Assembly: GCF_014201735.1 (NCBI RefSeq)
Contig: NZ_JACHFE010000006.1
Span: forward strand, 229,480-293,479
Direction: 5' to 3'
DNA length: 64,000 nucleotides
From: Marinobacter oulmenensis
Lineage (GTDB): Bacteria; Pseudomonadota; Gammaproteobacteria; Pseudomonadales; Oleiphilaceae
Shown here: one piece after another, positions 21,756-33,501 of the stretch
Layout: each line of letters opens with the position of its first letter
Position numbering within the stretch: position 1 is the stretch's first letter
Notes under the pieces: generated by a model
What the model saw: only the letters and a program-made list of their open reading frames with translations
What the model was told of the DNA's origin: nothing
Database searches by the model: none
Translations under genes and position numbers: made by a program

Positions 21756-22421
21756 TCAGGCCTCTTCCAGCTTCTGGATGATGTCTGAGTAGAACTCGTT
21801 GAAGTTCTGGAACTCGTAGCTGTCCTGGCCGCAGCAGCGGATGTTTCCGGACTTGATGTCGTAGATCCAGCCGTGAATCTGGATCTTGCCGTTCGCCAGT
21901 TTGGCCGCCACCGTAGGGTGAGTGCGCAGGTGCTGGACCTGCTGCAGCACGTTCTCCTCAATGGCTTCGTTCAGGAACTGGGCATCCAGCGGCTGATCGC
22001 TCGCGATGCCGTGGCGTTCCCGGACGATCTCGATGGCCGACCGGCAATGGCCCAGCCATTCCTGCACGTGGGGTAGCCCTTTCAGCCCCTGAACATCCAG
22101 GGCGCCTTTTATCGCGCCGCAGTCGGTATGCCCGCAGACGATAATGTGCCGGACATTCAGTACCGCCACCGCAAACTCGATGGAGGCGGTCATGCCCCCG
22201 GTTTCATTGCTGTGCGGAGGTATGATGTTGCCGGCATTCCGGCAGATGAACAGGTCACCCGGGTGGGTGCCTGTCATCATGTTCGGGTCGATTCGTGAAT
22301 CCGAGCAGGTGAAGAACAGCACATCCGGGTTCTGGCCGGTGGCCAGTTCGCCAAACAGGTCTTTGTGCTCAGGGTAAACGTTCTTTCGAAAATCCAGTAC
22401 ACCACGAATGATATGGTCCAT
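21756..22421 (-). CDS. can: Beta-class carbonic anhydrase
   Basis: 221 residues from ATG 22421, which has AGGA five bases upstream; ATG 22433 is less well placed. Zinc ligands of the beta class are visible: Cys39 with Asp41 and Arg43 in CSDSR, His98 and Cys101 in GHTDCGA. The enzyme interconverts CO2 and bicarbonate. Its start is 18 bp from the stop of pycB on the same strand, so it may be the third gene of a pycA-pycB-can unit that supplies bicarbonate to pyruvate carboxylase; this link is inferred from position. Confidence 0.93.
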   Translation of the reverse strand: MDHIIRGVLDFRKNVYPEHKDLFGELATGQNPDVLFFTCSDSRIDPNMMTGTHPGDLFICRNAGNIIPPHSNETGGMTASIEFAVAVLNVRHIIVCGHTDCGAIKGALDVQGLKGLPHVQEWLGHCRSAIEIVRERHGIASDQPLDAQFLNEAIEENVLQQVQHLRTHPTVAAKLANGKIQIHGWIYDIKSGNIRCCGQDSYEFQNFNEFYSDIIQKLEEA

Positions 22422-22438
22422 AAGCGTCCTCATGTGCC

Positions 22439-24244
22439 TCAGCTGATATCGATGAGCACTTCTCCGGGCGTCACTCGATCGCCCTTGTTCACGTAGATAG
22501 CCTGCACGGTACCGTCGATGTTGCTGTGAACCTCGGTTTCCATTTTCATGGCCTCGGTGATCAGCACGGCCTGGCCGGCTTTCACTGAGTCACCCTCGTT
22601 CACCAGGATATCGACAATGTTACCGGGCATGGCGGTTGTCACATGGCCGGGCTCGGTCGCCTGCTTGCGGCCACTGCCGCCCTCCGCCACGTACTCATTG
22701 AGCGATTCAAACACCACTTCCTCGGGCATGCCGTCCAGCGACATGTACAGCTTGCGCTTGCCGGGTCCCGAAGCACCCACACCGGTCACGGCGACCTCAT
22801 AGGTTTCACCGTGCACATCAATCTTGAACTCGGTGGCCACAGAAGCGGCGATCTGATCCTGGCCCTTGGCTTCCGGTGGCAGCAGTTCCTCCGGCTGCAG
22901 TGTGCCGTCGTTGCGCTGCTGCAGGAATTCCCGCCCCAGGTCTGGAAACATGGCGTAGGTAAGCACATCTTCCTCACTGGTGGCCAGACGACCAATGTCT
23001 TCCCTGAGCTTGCCAAGCTCGGCACTCAGCAGGTCGGCAGGGCGACCTTCATTGACCGATTCGTTACCGATCGCCTTTTTCTGAAGGTCGTTGTTGACGG
23101 CCGCCGGGGGCTGGCCATAGCCACCCTGCAGGTAGCGTTTCACTTCGTTGGTGATGGTCTTGTAGCGTTGCCCGGAGAGAACGTTGTAGACCGCCTGGGT
23201 GCCCACAATCTGGGAGGTCGGCGTCACCAGCGGTGGGAATCCCAGGTCCTCCCGAACTTTCGGGATTTCACTGAACACGTCCCGGATTTTCTCCAGGGCA
23301 TTCTGTTCTTTGAGCTGGTTGGCCAGGTTGGACATCATGCCCCCCGGAACCTGGTTGATCTGAACGCTGACGTCTTCCTTGGTGAATTCGCTTTCGAACT
23401 GGTGGTACTTCTTGCGTACCTCGCGGAAGTAGTCGGCAATCTCCGAGAGCAGTTCCAGGTCCAGCCCGGTGTCGTAGTCCGTCTCCTTCAGCGCCGCCAC
23501 CTGGGACTCGGTGGCCGGATGGCTGGTGCCCTGGGCAAACGAGGAAATGGCGGTGTCGATCCGGTCGGCACCGGCTTCAATCGCTTTCAACTGACACATG
23601 GGCGCCAGTCCGGAGGTGGAGTGGCTGTGAATCACCAGCGGCAGATCCACTTCGCTCTTGATGGCCCGTACCAGTTCTTCGGTGGCATAGGGTGTCAACA
23701 GGCCGGCCATATCCTTGATGGCAATGGAATCGGCGCCCATGGCCTGGATGTCTTTTGCCTGTTTCACGAACAGCTCCGGCGTGTGCACCGGGCTGGTGGT
23801 GTAACAGATGGTGCCCTGGGCATGCTTGCCGGCGGCCTTCACCGCCTTCATCGCCGTTTCGATGTTGCGCAGATCGTTCAGGGCATCGAATACCCGGAAC
23901 ACATCAATGCCGTTTTCCGCCGCCTTGTGAACAAAGGCTTCCACCACGTCGTCGGCGTAATGGCGGTAGCCGAGCAGGTTCTGGCCACGCAGCAGCATCT
24001 GCAGACGGGTGTTGGGCAGGGCGGCGCGCAGTTGGCGCAGGCGTTCCCACGGGTCTTCCTTGAGGAAGCGCACGCAGGCATCAAAGGTTGCGCCGCCCCA
24101 GACCTCCAGGGACCAGTAGCCGACCCGGTCGAGTTTCTCGCAGATCGGCAGCATGTCCTCGGTGCGCATGCGGGTGGCGATCAGCGACTGGTGGGCATCC
24201 CGCAGGATGACATCGGTAACTTCAATTTTCTTGGCATGACTCAT
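22439..24244 (-). CDS. pycB: Pyruvate carboxylase subunit B (carboxyltransferase + biotin carrier)
   Basis: 601 residues: an N-terminal HMGL-type carboxyltransferase barrel (VTDVILRDAHQSLIATRMRTEDM), a conserved middle domain and a C-terminal biotinyl domain with the attachment motif EAMKM (Lys567). This is the layout of oxaloacetate decarboxylase alpha chains and of the B subunit of two-subunit pyruvate carboxylase. A biotin carboxylase gene lies directly upstream, a LysR gene is divergent, and no oadB/oadG sodium-pump genes are present, so the pyruvate carboxylase role (anaplerotic oxaloacetate) is preferred, as for the Pseudomonas pycA-pycB pair. It is separated from pycA by 18 bp. Confidence 0.9.
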   Translation of the reverse strand: MSHAKKIEVTDVILRDAHQSLIATRMRTEDMLPICEKLDRVGYWSLEVWGGATFDACVRFLKEDPWERLRQLRAALPNTRLQMLLRGQNLLGYRHYADDVVEAFVHKAAENGIDVFRVFDALNDLRNIETAMKAVKAAGKHAQGTICYTTSPVHTPELFVKQAKDIQAMGADSIAIKDMAGLLTPYATEELVRAIKSEVDLPLVIHSHSTSGLAPMCQLKAIEAGADRIDTAISSFAQGTSHPATESQVAALKETDYDTGLDLELLSEIADYFREVRKKYHQFESEFTKEDVSVQINQVPGGMMSNLANQLKEQNALEKIRDVFSEIPKVREDLGFPPLVTPTSQIVGTQAVYNVLSGQRYKTITNEVKRYLQGGYGQPPAAVNNDLQKKAIGNESVNEGRPADLLSAELGKLREDIGRLATSEEDVLTYAMFPDLGREFLQQRNDGTLQPEELLPPEAKGQDQIAASVATEFKIDVHGETYEVAVTGVGASGPGKRKLYMSLDGMPEEVVFESLNEYVAEGGSGRKQATEPGHVTTAMPGNIVDILVNEGDSVKAGQAVLITEAMKMETEVHSNIDGTVQAIYVNKGDRVTPGEVLIDIS

Positions 24245-24262
24245 GTTGGTTCCTCCCGAAGA

Positions 24263-25678
24263 TTACCAGCCGGCGTGGGCAGCAATGGTGGCCGCGATCG
24301 CCAGGGCGATTTCGCTTGGGTGACGTTTGGTGGAATAGTTCAGCAACTCCGGATGCGCCGGTACAAAGCTCGTATCAAACAGGCCCTTACGGAAGTCCGG
24401 GTGGTCCAGAATCTGCTGGTAGTAGTTGGCCGTGGTCTTGATGCCGTGCAGGCGCATGTCGTCCAGGGCCCGCTTGCCCCGGTCGATCACCTCGTCCCAG
24501 GTGAGCGCCCAGACCACCAGCTTCAGGCACATGGAGTCGTAGTAGGGCGGGATTTCATAGCCGGTATAGATGGCCGTGTCCACGCGCACGCCGGGGCCTC
24601 CGGGGGCGTAGTAGTGAGTGATCCGGCCAAAGCTGGGCAGGAAGTCGTTTTTCGGGTCCTCGGCATTGATCCGGAACTGAAGGGCGTAGCCCCGGTACTG
24701 GATGTCTTCCTGACGATAGGTCAGGGGCAGGCCGGAGGCGATGCGGATCTGCTCACGAACGATATCGACGCCGGTAATGGCTTCGGTAATGGTGTGCTCC
24801 ACCTGAACCCGGGTGTTCATCTCCATGAAGTAGACTTCGTTGCCGGTCAGCAGGAACTCGACCGTGCCGGCGTTCTCATAGCCCACGGCCTTGGCAGCCT
24901 TGACCGCCAGGCCGCCGATGTACTGGCGCTGCTCCGGGGTCAACTGGGGGCTGGGGGCAATTTCGATCAGTTTCTGGTTACGGCGCTGAATCGAGCAGTC
25001 CCGTTCGAACAGGTGCACGGCCTCGCCCTGGCTGTCCGCCAGAATCTGCACTTCGATATGGCGGGGATTGACGATGCACTTCTCCATGAAGACCTCGGCG
25101 GAGCCGAAGGCCTTGGTCGCCTCCGAAATCACCCGTGGGTAGTGAGTCTTGAGCTCTTCGGGCGTGTCGCATCGGCGGATGCCCCTGCCGCCACCGCCGG
25201 AGGTGGCTTTGACCATGACCGGGTAGCCAATGTCATTGGCCAGCTTCAGGGCTTCATCCAGGTTTTCCAGGTTGCCGTCAGAGCCCGGTGTGACCGGGAC
25301 CCCGGCGGCACGCATGCTGCTACGGGCCTGCGTCTTGTCGCCCATCTTGTGAATGACGCCGGAAGCCGGGCCAATAAAGGTAACGCCCTGCTGTTCGCAG
25401 AGACGGGCAAATTCGGCGTTCTCTGAGAGGAAGCCGTAGCCCGGGTGAATGGCATCGCAACCGGTTTCCAGGGCCAGGTTGACGATCCGGGCCGGGTCCA
25501 GATAGCCGGCAATGGGATCGTCCCCGAGGGAGTAGGCTTCGTCGGCCCGCTTGACGTGGAGGCCGTAGCGATCCGGTTCGGTGTAGATAGCTACGGACCG
25601 GACGCCCATTTCTGCACAGGCCCGAATGATCCGGACTGCAATCTCGCCCCGGTTGGCGATCAGGATTTTTTTGAGCAT
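24263..25678 (-). CDS. pycA: Pyruvate carboxylase subunit A (biotin carboxylase)
   Basis: 471 residues with the biotin carboxylase layout: N-terminal preATP-grasp fold (LKKILIANRGEIAVRIIRA), ATP-grasp with the glycine loop SGGGGRGIRR, and C-terminal domain with MEMNTRVQVEHTITE. It carboxylates the biotin on PycB. It is about 20 residues longer than AccC of acetyl-CoA carboxylase and lies next to pycB and not accB, supporting PycA. It is divergent from the LysR regulator at 25812 with a 133-bp AT-rich gap between. Confidence 0.92.
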   Translation of the reverse strand: MLKKILIANRGEIAVRIIRACAEMGVRSVAIYTEPDRYGLHVKRADEAYSLGDDPIAGYLDPARIVNLALETGCDAIHPGYGFLSENAEFARLCEQQGVTFIGPASGVIHKMGDKTQARSSMRAAGVPVTPGSDGNLENLDEALKLANDIGYPVMVKATSGGGGRGIRRCDTPEELKTHYPRVISEATKAFGSAEVFMEKCIVNPRHIEVQILADSQGEAVHLFERDCSIQRRNQKLIEIAPSPQLTPEQRQYIGGLAVKAAKAVGYENAGTVEFLLTGNEVYFMEMNTRVQVEHTITEAITGVDIVREQIRIASGLPLTYRQEDIQYRGYALQFRINAEDPKNDFLPSFGRITHYYAPGGPGVRVDTAIYTGYEIPPYYDSMCLKLVVWALTWDEVIDRGKRALDDMRLHGIKTTANYYQQILDHPDFRKGLFDTSFVPAHPELLNYSTKRHPSEIALAIAATIAAHAGW

Positions 25679-25762
25679 GGGAGATTCCCCGTTTTGCGTC
25701 CTTTGAAAAGGTCTATTCAGGCTATCGGGGTGGGCCTAAAAGGGAAAATTGATATTATTTGT

Positions 25763-25781
25763 GGTATATATAAGTAATACC
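25763..25781. promoter_or_regulatory. Possible LysR-type operator between pycA and pycR
   Basis: GGTAT (25763-25767) and ATACC (25777-25781) form an inverted repeat with a 9-nt spacer, within an AT-rich patch of the otherwise GC-rich divergent gap. Position and symmetry suit a LysR regulator acting on pycA and on itself. The spacing is not the classical T-N11-A, so the assignment is tentative. Confidence 0.4.
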
Positions 25782-25811
25782 TTATGGTTAGCTGAGCCGA
25801 GAGATTGCCTG

Positions 25812-26759
25812 ATGCCAAACAGTATCCAGCAACTTGCCAACCGCCTGACTTTTCGCCAACTTCAGGTGTTCCGTGCCGTCCATGAGCTGGAAAGCTACAG
25901 CCGGGCCGGCGACCTGCTGGGGCTGACCCAGCCGGCGGTGAGCAGCCAGATCCGTCACCTGGAGCAGGCGCTGGGATCCCGGCTGTTTGAATACGTGGGG
26001 CGAAAGCTGTACTGCACGGCAGCGGGGGAGGAAATGGCAACCTGTGTGGCGGCCGTTTTCGGGGAGCTGGAGCGCGTGCAGAACCGGCTGGCGGCCCTGG
26101 AAGGGCGTGTCGCCGGCGAGCTCAAACTGGTGGCGGTCAGCACCGCCCAGTATGTGGTGCCCTATCTGCTGCGCTCCTTTCTTCAGCTCAATCCCCAGGT
26201 CAGCGTATCGGTCTCCGTGGTGAACCGCGCCACGGCACTGGAGAGCCTGAACGACAACCAGGCCGGGCTGGTGATCATGGGCATGGTACCCACCGACCGG
26301 CCGCTGGCGTCCTTGCCGTTTCTGGACAACGAACTGGTTCCGGTGGCGCCCCGGGGGCACCCGTTGCTGGATCAGGGCCGGGTCAGCCCGGAAACGTTTT
26401 TGCGCAGTCAGCTACTGACGCGGGAGCCGGGGTCCGGCAGCCGTCTGGCGCTGGAAGTCTTCTGCCAGGAGCACCGGCTGAAAATGGAGCCGGACATCGA
26501 GTTTGGCTCCAACGATGCCGTCAAGCACGCCGTGCTGGCGGGGTTGGGTGTGGCCGTGGTGCCGCGTCTGGGAGTGTTGTCGGAGCTGGCGCTCGGGAAC
26601 CTTCAGGTGGTTGATGTGCCGGGGTTTCCGCTGCGGCGTAGCTGGTGTGTGGTCTATCCCCAGGCGCGGCAGCCCACGCCGGCCATGCAGGCGTTTATCG
26701 ATTATATTCAGCAGAACATCGGGCAGTTTGAGCGTCTGTTTCGGCGCCTCAGTTCCTAG
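25812..26759 (+). CDS. pycR: LysR-family regulator of pyruvate carboxylase
   Basis: 315 residues from ATG 25812; a longer frame from 25749 would read through the operator region. The N-terminal winged helix-turn-helix (about 12-70: LTFRQLQVFRAVHELESYSRAGDLLGLTQPAVS) is followed by the two-lobed effector domain. In Pseudomonas the same arrangement, a LysR gene divergent from pycA-pycB, is PycR, which activates pyruvate carboxylase; the name is transferred on synteny. Its 3' side carries repeat A4. Confidence 0.82.
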   Translation: MPNSIQQLANRLTFRQLQVFRAVHELESYSRAGDLLGLTQPAVSSQIRHLEQALGSRLFEYVGRKLYCTAAGEEMATCVAAVFGELERVQNRLAALEGRVAGELKLVAVSTAQYVVPYLLRSFLQLNPQVSVSVSVVNRATALESLNDNQAGLVIMGMVPTDRPLASLPFLDNELVPVAPRGHPLLDQGRVSPETFLRSQLLTREPGSGSRLALEVFCQEHRLKMEPDIEFGSNDAVKHAVLAGLGVAVVPRLGVLSELALGNLQVVDVPGFPLRRSWCVVYPQARQPTPAMQAFIDYIQQNIGQFERLFRRLSS

Positions 26760-26806
26760 GTTGCTTGGGTGGGGTTTTCGTAGCGGTAACCCGGATCATG
26801 CGGGGT

Positions 26807-26911
26807 TTGGCGGGAAGCGCCTCATAAAAATGTGCGGAGCCATGGATGGCGGAGCTCAAGCGTCACAGGGATGTGCCGAAGGAGCGTTTTTTGTGAGGCG
26901 CTTCCCGCCAA
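26807..26911 (+). repeat. Family A structured repeat, copy A4 (type I core)
   Basis: Arms 26807-26830 and 26887-26911 pair over about 24 bp with one G-T pair. The core has GCC-ATGGAT-GGC (GGA 26844-26846) and CAC-AGGGAT-GTG (GGA 26869-26871); the second hairpin reads ACAGGGATGT, an exact match to the core of the CsrA SELEX consensus. It begins 48 bp downstream of the pycR stop, in sense with pycR, and 61 bp beyond the gatB stop on the other strand, so it sits between two convergent 3' ends. Confidence 0.87.
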
Positions 26912-26971
26912 GGCCCTGCCCGAAAAACAGCAGGCTAAGGCCCGGCGGAAAGTCCTGCTCATTCTTTGGCG

Positions 26972-28426
26972 TCACTCACCAAGCTTGCGAACAAGAATCT
27001 CGTTGAACAGCTTGGGGTTGCCCTGGCCTTTGGAGGCTTTCATCAGCGGGCCCATGAAGCCGCCAAGCATCTTCTTGCGCTTCTTGGGGTTGTCCTCGTT
27101 CTGATACTGCTCCACCTGCTCGGGCATGCTCGCCAGCACCTCATCCACCATGGTTTCCAGGGCGCCGGTGTCAGACACCTGCTTCAGGCCCTTGTCCTCA
27201 ATGATGGCATCGACACTGTCGTTTTCACCGGTCCAGAGGGCATCAAATACCTTCTTGGCGCCGGCTGACGAGATTGTGGAGTCTTTTATTCGAGTAATTA
27301 GGCTGGCAATTACGTCGGGGCCAATAAACGCAAGCGCAATGTTTCTTATATTCTCTTGGTTCATTCGACTTGCGATTTCTCCGTTAAGCCAATTTGCTAC
27401 GAGCTTTGGCTCACCGCACCTCCGTGATGCTTCTTCAAAGAAATTGGCCATGTTTGAGTCAGAGGAGATTGTAGAGGCATCCGCTGAATTCAGGTCGTAC
27501 TCTTCCATCAAGCGCGCCTTCCGTTCATCCGGCAGTTCCGGCAGACTATTGCGGGCTTCCTCAATGAAGGAATCGTCGATCTCCACCGGCAGCAGATCCG
27601 GGCAGGGGAAGTAGCGGTAGTCGTTGGCCTCTTCCTTGGTGCGCATGGACCGGGATTCATCACGGTCGCCATTATAGAGACGGGTCTCCTGCACGATGCG
27701 GCCGCCGTCCTCAAGAATGTCGAGCTGGCGCTCAACCTCGTGATGGATGGCCTGCTCCATGAACCGGAACGAGTTCAGGTTCTTGGTTTCCGTACGTGTG
27801 CCCAGCTCGTCAGATCCTTTCGGCTTGAGCGAAATGTTGACGTCAAAGCGCATCGAGCCCTGGGACATATCGCCGTCACAAATACCCAGCGAGGTCACCA
27901 GACTGTGCAGCTTTTTGGCAAAAGCGACCGCTTCCTCGGCGCTGTTCATGTCTGGCTCGGTGACCACCTCGATCAGCGGCGTGCCGGCCCGGTTCAGGTC
28001 GATGCCGGACATGCCGTGAAAGTCCTCGTGCAGGGACTTGCCGGCGTCCTCCTCCAGGTGGGCATGGTGAATACGTACCCGCTTGGTGTCACCGCTTGGC
28101 AGATCAATGTCCATATGGCCCGGGCCGACAATAGGCTGGGCGAGTTGGGTGGTCTGATAGCCCTTGGGCAGGTCCGGATAGAAATAGTTTTTACGCTCGA
28201 ACATGGAGCGCCGGCCAATCTCCGCATTGGTGGCCAGGCCGAACATCACCGCATAACGGAAGGCGTTCTCGTTTGGCACGGGCAGGGTGCCGGGCATGGC
28301 CAGGTCCACGGCGTTGGCCTGGGTGTTGGGTTCGGCACCGTAGGCGGTGCTGGAGCCTGAGAAAATCTTGGTCCGGGTGGCGAGCTGAACGTGAATTTCC
28401 AGCCCGATCACGATATCCCACTGCAT
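26972..28426 (-). CDS. gatB: Asp/Glu-tRNA amidotransferase subunit B
   Basis: 484 residues. N-terminal kinase-like catalytic domain ([22 protein letters not shown]) and C-terminal helical plus YqeY-like tail ([16 protein letters not shown]). GatB phosphorylates the mischarged tRNA and recognises it; with GatA and GatC it converts Glu-tRNA-Gln or Asp-tRNA-Asn to the correct amidated form. The ATG at 28426 follows GAGGAG at good spacing. Bases from about 27275 to 27490 are strikingly poorer in GC than the rest and use many rare codons, suggesting a recombined segment within an intact frame. Last gene of gatC-gatA-gatB. Confidence 0.95.
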   Translation of the reverse strand: MQWDIVIGLEIHVQLATRTKIFSGSSTAYGAEPNTQANAVDLAMPGTLPVPNENAFRYAVMFGLATNAEIGRRSMFERKNYFYPDLPKGYQTTQLAQPIVGPGHMDIDLPSGDTKRVRIHHAHLEEDAGKSLHEDFHGMSGIDLNRAGTPLIEVVTEPDMNSAEEAVAFAKKLHSLVTSLGICDGDMSQGSMRFDVNISLKPKGSDELGTRTETKNLNSFRFMEQAIHHEVERQLDILEDGGRIVQETRLYNGDRDESRSMRTKEEANDYRYFPCPDLLPVEIDDSFIEEARNSLPELPDERKARLMEEYDLNSADASTISSDSNMANFFEEASRRCGEPKLVANWLNGEIASRMNQENIRNIALAFIGPDVIASLITRIKDSTISSAGAKKVFDALWTGENDSVDAIIEDKGLKQVSDTGALETMVDEVLASMPEQVEQYQNEDNPKKRKKMLGGFMGPLMKASKGQGNPKLFNEILVRKLGE

Positions 28427-28448
28427 GTGTTCGTCTCCTCTGTCGGGC

Positions 28449-29906
28449 TTATTTCGGCTCTCGCAGGTGCCAGTCGGTAGCCTGCTGGAACTGATGGGCG
28501 GCGTTCAGCAGGCGGGCTTCGGAGAAATGGTCTCCGATAATCTGCAGGCCCACCGGCAGTCCGTCGACAAAACCGGCCGGAACCGACATGGCCGGCAGTC
28601 CCGCCAGGTTGATGGCGATGGTGAACACATCCTCCAGGTACATGGCCACCGGGTCGGTGGTCTTCTCGCCCTGGGCGAAAGCCGGGGACGGTGTTACCGG
28701 GCTCATCAGTACGTCAACGTCCTTGAAGGCATTGATGAAATCCTGCTGGATCAGTCGGCGGACCTTCTGGGCCTGCAGGTAATAGGCATCGTAATACCCG
28801 TGGGACAGGGCGTAGGTCCCTACCAGAATCCGGCGCTTGACCTCGTTGCCAAAACCTTCAGCCCGGGTGCGGGTATACATGTCCATCAGGTCTTTCGGGT
28901 CTTCGCAGCGGTAGCCGTAGCGCACACCGTCAAAGCGGGACAGGTTGGCGGATGCCTCCGCCGGTGCGATTACGTAGTAGGCAGCAATCGCCAGCTTGGC
29001 GTTGGGCAGGGAAACTTCCTGAACAATGGCGCCCTGCTTTTCATACTCGCTGATGGCATTGCGGACCTGCTCGGCCATGGCCGGCGACAACTGGTCGCTG
29101 AAATACTCGCGGGGCAGGCCAATCTTCATGCCTTTAAGGGATTGGTCCAGAGTGGCGGTGTAGTCCGGCACTTCCCGGTCAATGGAGGTGGAGTCCCGTG
29201 GGTCAAAGCCGGCCATGACATTCAGCATCAGCGCGTTGTCTTCGGCTGTCCGGGCCATGGTGCCACCCTGGTCGAGGGAGGAGGCAAAGGCGATCATGCC
29301 GTACCGGGACACCCGGCCATAGGTTGGCTTGAGCCCGCTGATACCACAGAGGGCAGCTGGCTGACGGATGGAGCCGCCGGTGTCAGTGCCAGTGGCGGCC
29401 GGTACCAGGCGAGCAGCCACGGCCGCCGCCGAACCACCGGATGACCCGCCGGGTACCCGTTTCTGCCCGGAGCTCAGGCCCCATGGGTTGGTGACCGCGC
29501 CGAAGTGGCTGGATTCATTGGAGGAGCCCATGGCGAACTCGTCCATATTGGTTTTGCCCAGGCACACTGCGCCGGCGGCCTTGAACTTTTCCGCGACCGT
29601 GGCGTCGTAGGGCGGCACGAAGTTTTCGAGCATTTTCGAGCCGCAGGTGGTGCGGGTGCCATTGGTGCAGAAAATGTCCTTGTGGGCGAAGGGCACACCG
29701 GTCCAGGGCGTTGCCCGGCCAGCCGCACGCATGTCATCGGCTGCTTTGGCGTCGGCCAGGGCCTGGTCCTCGCATACGGTAATAAAGCTGTTGTACTTGC
29801 CGTCTTCCTGCTTCAGACGGTCCAGGAACTGCTGGGTCAGTTCCACGCTTGAAATCTTGCCGCTTTCCAGTTCCCGGGAAAGCTCTGCTACGGACTTGTT
29901 ATGCAT
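28449..29906 (-). CDS. gatA: Asp/Glu-tRNA amidotransferase subunit A
   Basis: 485 residues from ATG 29906, which stands six bases after AGGA; ATG 29909 and longer forms are less likely. Amidase-signature enzyme: catalytic Lys in FAHKDIFCT, the Ser-rich loop [15 protein letters not shown] and [10 protein letters not shown] provide the Ser-cisSer-Lys triad. It releases ammonia from glutamine and passes it to GatB. The presence of gatCAB beside mreB repeats the Pseudomonas order. Confidence 0.96.
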   Translation of the reverse strand: MHNKSVAELSRELESGKISSVELTQQFLDRLKQEDGKYNSFITVCEDQALADAKAADDMRAAGRATPWTGVPFAHKDIFCTNGTRTTCGSKMLENFVPPYDATVAEKFKAAGAVCLGKTNMDEFAMGSSNESSHFGAVTNPWGLSSGQKRVPGGSSGGSAAAVAARLVPAATGTDTGGSIRQPAALCGISGLKPTYGRVSRYGMIAFASSLDQGGTMARTAEDNALMLNVMAGFDPRDSTSIDREVPDYTATLDQSLKGMKIGLPREYFSDQLSPAMAEQVRNAISEYEKQGAIVQEVSLPNAKLAIAAYYVIAPAEASANLSRFDGVRYGYRCEDPKDLMDMYTRTRAEGFGNEVKRRILVGTYALSHGYYDAYYLQAQKVRRLIQQDFINAFKDVDVLMSPVTPSPAFAQGEKTTDPVAMYLEDVFTIAINLAGLPAMSVPAGFVDGLPVGLQIIGDHFSEARLLNAAHQFQQATDWHLREPK

Positions 29907-29934
29907 CATGAATCCTGAAGTCTCTGATGGCTGA

Positions 29935-30222
29935 TCACTCAATCACTTTCGGAACCAGGTACAGGCCTTTCTCCGTGGCCGGGGCGATGGCCTGGAATCC
30001 GGCACGCTGGTCGGTTTCCGTCACCTCGTCGGCACGCAGTCGTTGAACGGCGTCCAGCGGGTGTGCCATGGGTGCAACCGAATCGGTGTCTGCCGCGCCC
30101 AACTGGTCCACCAGGTCCAGAATATTGCCCAGATCTTTCTCCAGTGCCGAAACCTGCTCGTCGTCCACTTTTATGCGGGCGAGCACGGCAACCTTCTCGA
30201 TGTCCTCGCGGGAAATGCTCAC
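29935..30222 (-). CDS. gatC: Asp/Glu-tRNA amidotransferase subunit C
   Basis: 95 residues, usual for GatC, the small protein that wraps around GatA and stabilises the complex. I start at GTG 30222 because GGAGG stands four bases upstream and the protein then begins (M)[16 protein letters not shown], as in the family; the frame is open 20 codons further. First gene of gatCAB, divergent from mreB over 255 bp, in which I could not fix a promoter for either side. Confidence 0.93.
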   Translation of the reverse strand: MSISREDIEKVAVLARIKVDDEQVSALEKDLGNILDLVDQLGAADTDSVAPMAHPLDAVQRLRADEVTETDQRAGFQAIAPATEKGLYLVPKVIE

Positions 30223-30426
30223 GTTGCCTCCAAATGTGTGAAAACAATTTAATGGGAGATGCTTGGGGAAACCGCCTGTCATGCCCCTTTTAAAACCGGC
30301 CTGCTATGGTATCAGAATCCCTGTCCCGATGGTTCCCCGGGCCGCAGCAAAACCTGCCGCAAAATATCATCATGGCAATGCCTGTAGCCCGGATGGCGCC
30401 TTGCCTGCACATGCCCTCACTGCTAA

Positions 30427-32413
<1,987 letters not shown>

Positions 32414-32414
<1 letters not shown>

Positions 32415-32890
32415 TGCTGTCGGTTATAAGCTATCCCGTTTTCCTGGTATCGGTGGTCCTGTCCCTGGTACTGAGTATCTCCCTTTTCCCCGCCGGCTGG
32501 TTTGAGTTCCGCCCGGAATGGCTGGGGCTGGTGGTATTCTACTGGACCTTCCGGGCGCCGGCGCAGTTTGGCGTGCTGATGGCCTGGTGTCTGGGACTGT
32601 TGCTGGACGTGCTGGAAGCAACCCCCCTCGGCGTCAACGCCATGGCTATGGCCATGGTCGCCTTTCTGGTGTTGACCATTCACCAGCGCCTGCGCATGTA
32701 TCCATTGCCGCAGCAGTGTCTGGTGGTGTTCCTGCTGCTGGGGGTCAGCCAGATGCTGGTGCATTTTATCAAACAGTTTCTGGGGGCCGACAATCCGGGG
32801 TTCAGCTACCTCTGGCCGGCCCTGACGTCTGCCATCCTCTGGCCGCTGGTGTCCAGCATTCTTGACCGTATCAATCACAAACTCGGGTAG
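32414..32890 (+). CDS. mreD: Rod-shape determining protein MreD
   Basis: 158 residues, almost entirely hydrophobic with about five membrane segments, as usual for MreD. It forms the membrane part of the elongasome with MreC, RodA and PBP2. The ATG shares one base with the mreC stop (TGATG), so translation is coupled. Confidence 0.94.
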
Positions 32891-32895
32891 TGTGC

Positions 32896-33501
32896 ATGAC
32901 GGCTCTGATTCTGGCTTCGGCCTCACCTCGCCGCGCCGAGCTGCTGACGCAGATTGGCCTGAGTTTTCGGGTGCAGCCGGCGAACATCGATGAAACGCCA
33001 GCTGCGGCTGAATCGGCCCTGGCCTATGTCGAACGCATGGCCCGGGAGAAGGCCCTGGCAGTGGCAGGACAACATCCGGAGGATCTGGTATTGGGCTCTG
33101 ACACCTCGGTGGTGCTTGATGGGCTCATTCTGGGCAAGCCGGAATCAGATCAGCAGGCCCGGGAAACGCTCAATAGCCTTTCTGGCGTTACCCACCAGGT
33201 GATGACCGCCGTGGCGCTGGCCCGGGGCGAGTTCTGCGACACGGTGGTTTCAGTCACCGATGTGACCTTCCGTGACCTGTCCGACGACGAAATTGCCGCC
33301 TATGTCGCCACCGGGGAGCCCGCTGACAAGGCCGGCAGCTACGGTATCCAGGGCCGTGGTGGTATCTTTGTCAGTGAACTGAAGGGCAGTTACAGCGCCG
33401 TCGTCGGCCTGCCTTTGCAGGAAACCGCCGACTTGCTGGCGCAGGCAGGGTATCCGGTCTGGCAGGGCTGGCCAGGTGGCAGTAAGGAGAACGGAACATG
33501 A
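32896..33501 (+). CDS. maf: Maf-type nucleoside triphosphate pyrophosphatase (YhdE type)
   Basis: 201 residues from ATG 32896 (GTG 32890 is in frame but adds only two residues). The family signature ILASASPRRAELL opens the protein, and GSDTSVVLDG carries the catalytic Asp. It is the YhdE subtype, hydrolysing dTTP and UTP, by gene position after mreD as well as by sequence. The frame overlaps the rng start by four bases (ATGA). Confidence 0.93.
   Translation: MTALILASASPRRAELLTQIGLSFRVQPANIDETPAAAESALAYVERMAREKALAVAGQHPEDLVLGSDTSVVLDGLILGKPESDQQARETLNSLSGVTHQVMTAVALARGEFCDTVVSVTDVTFRDLSDDEIAAYVATGEPADKAGSYGIQGRGGIFVSELKGSYSAVVGLPLQETADLLAQAGYPVWQGWPGGSKENGT

Noticed and set aside
22643..25426. 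A 927-codon open frame on the plus strand
   Set aside because: It is antisense to pycB and pycA, both with complete motifs; long antisense frames are common in GC-rich DNA and this one has no recognisable domain or ribosome site.
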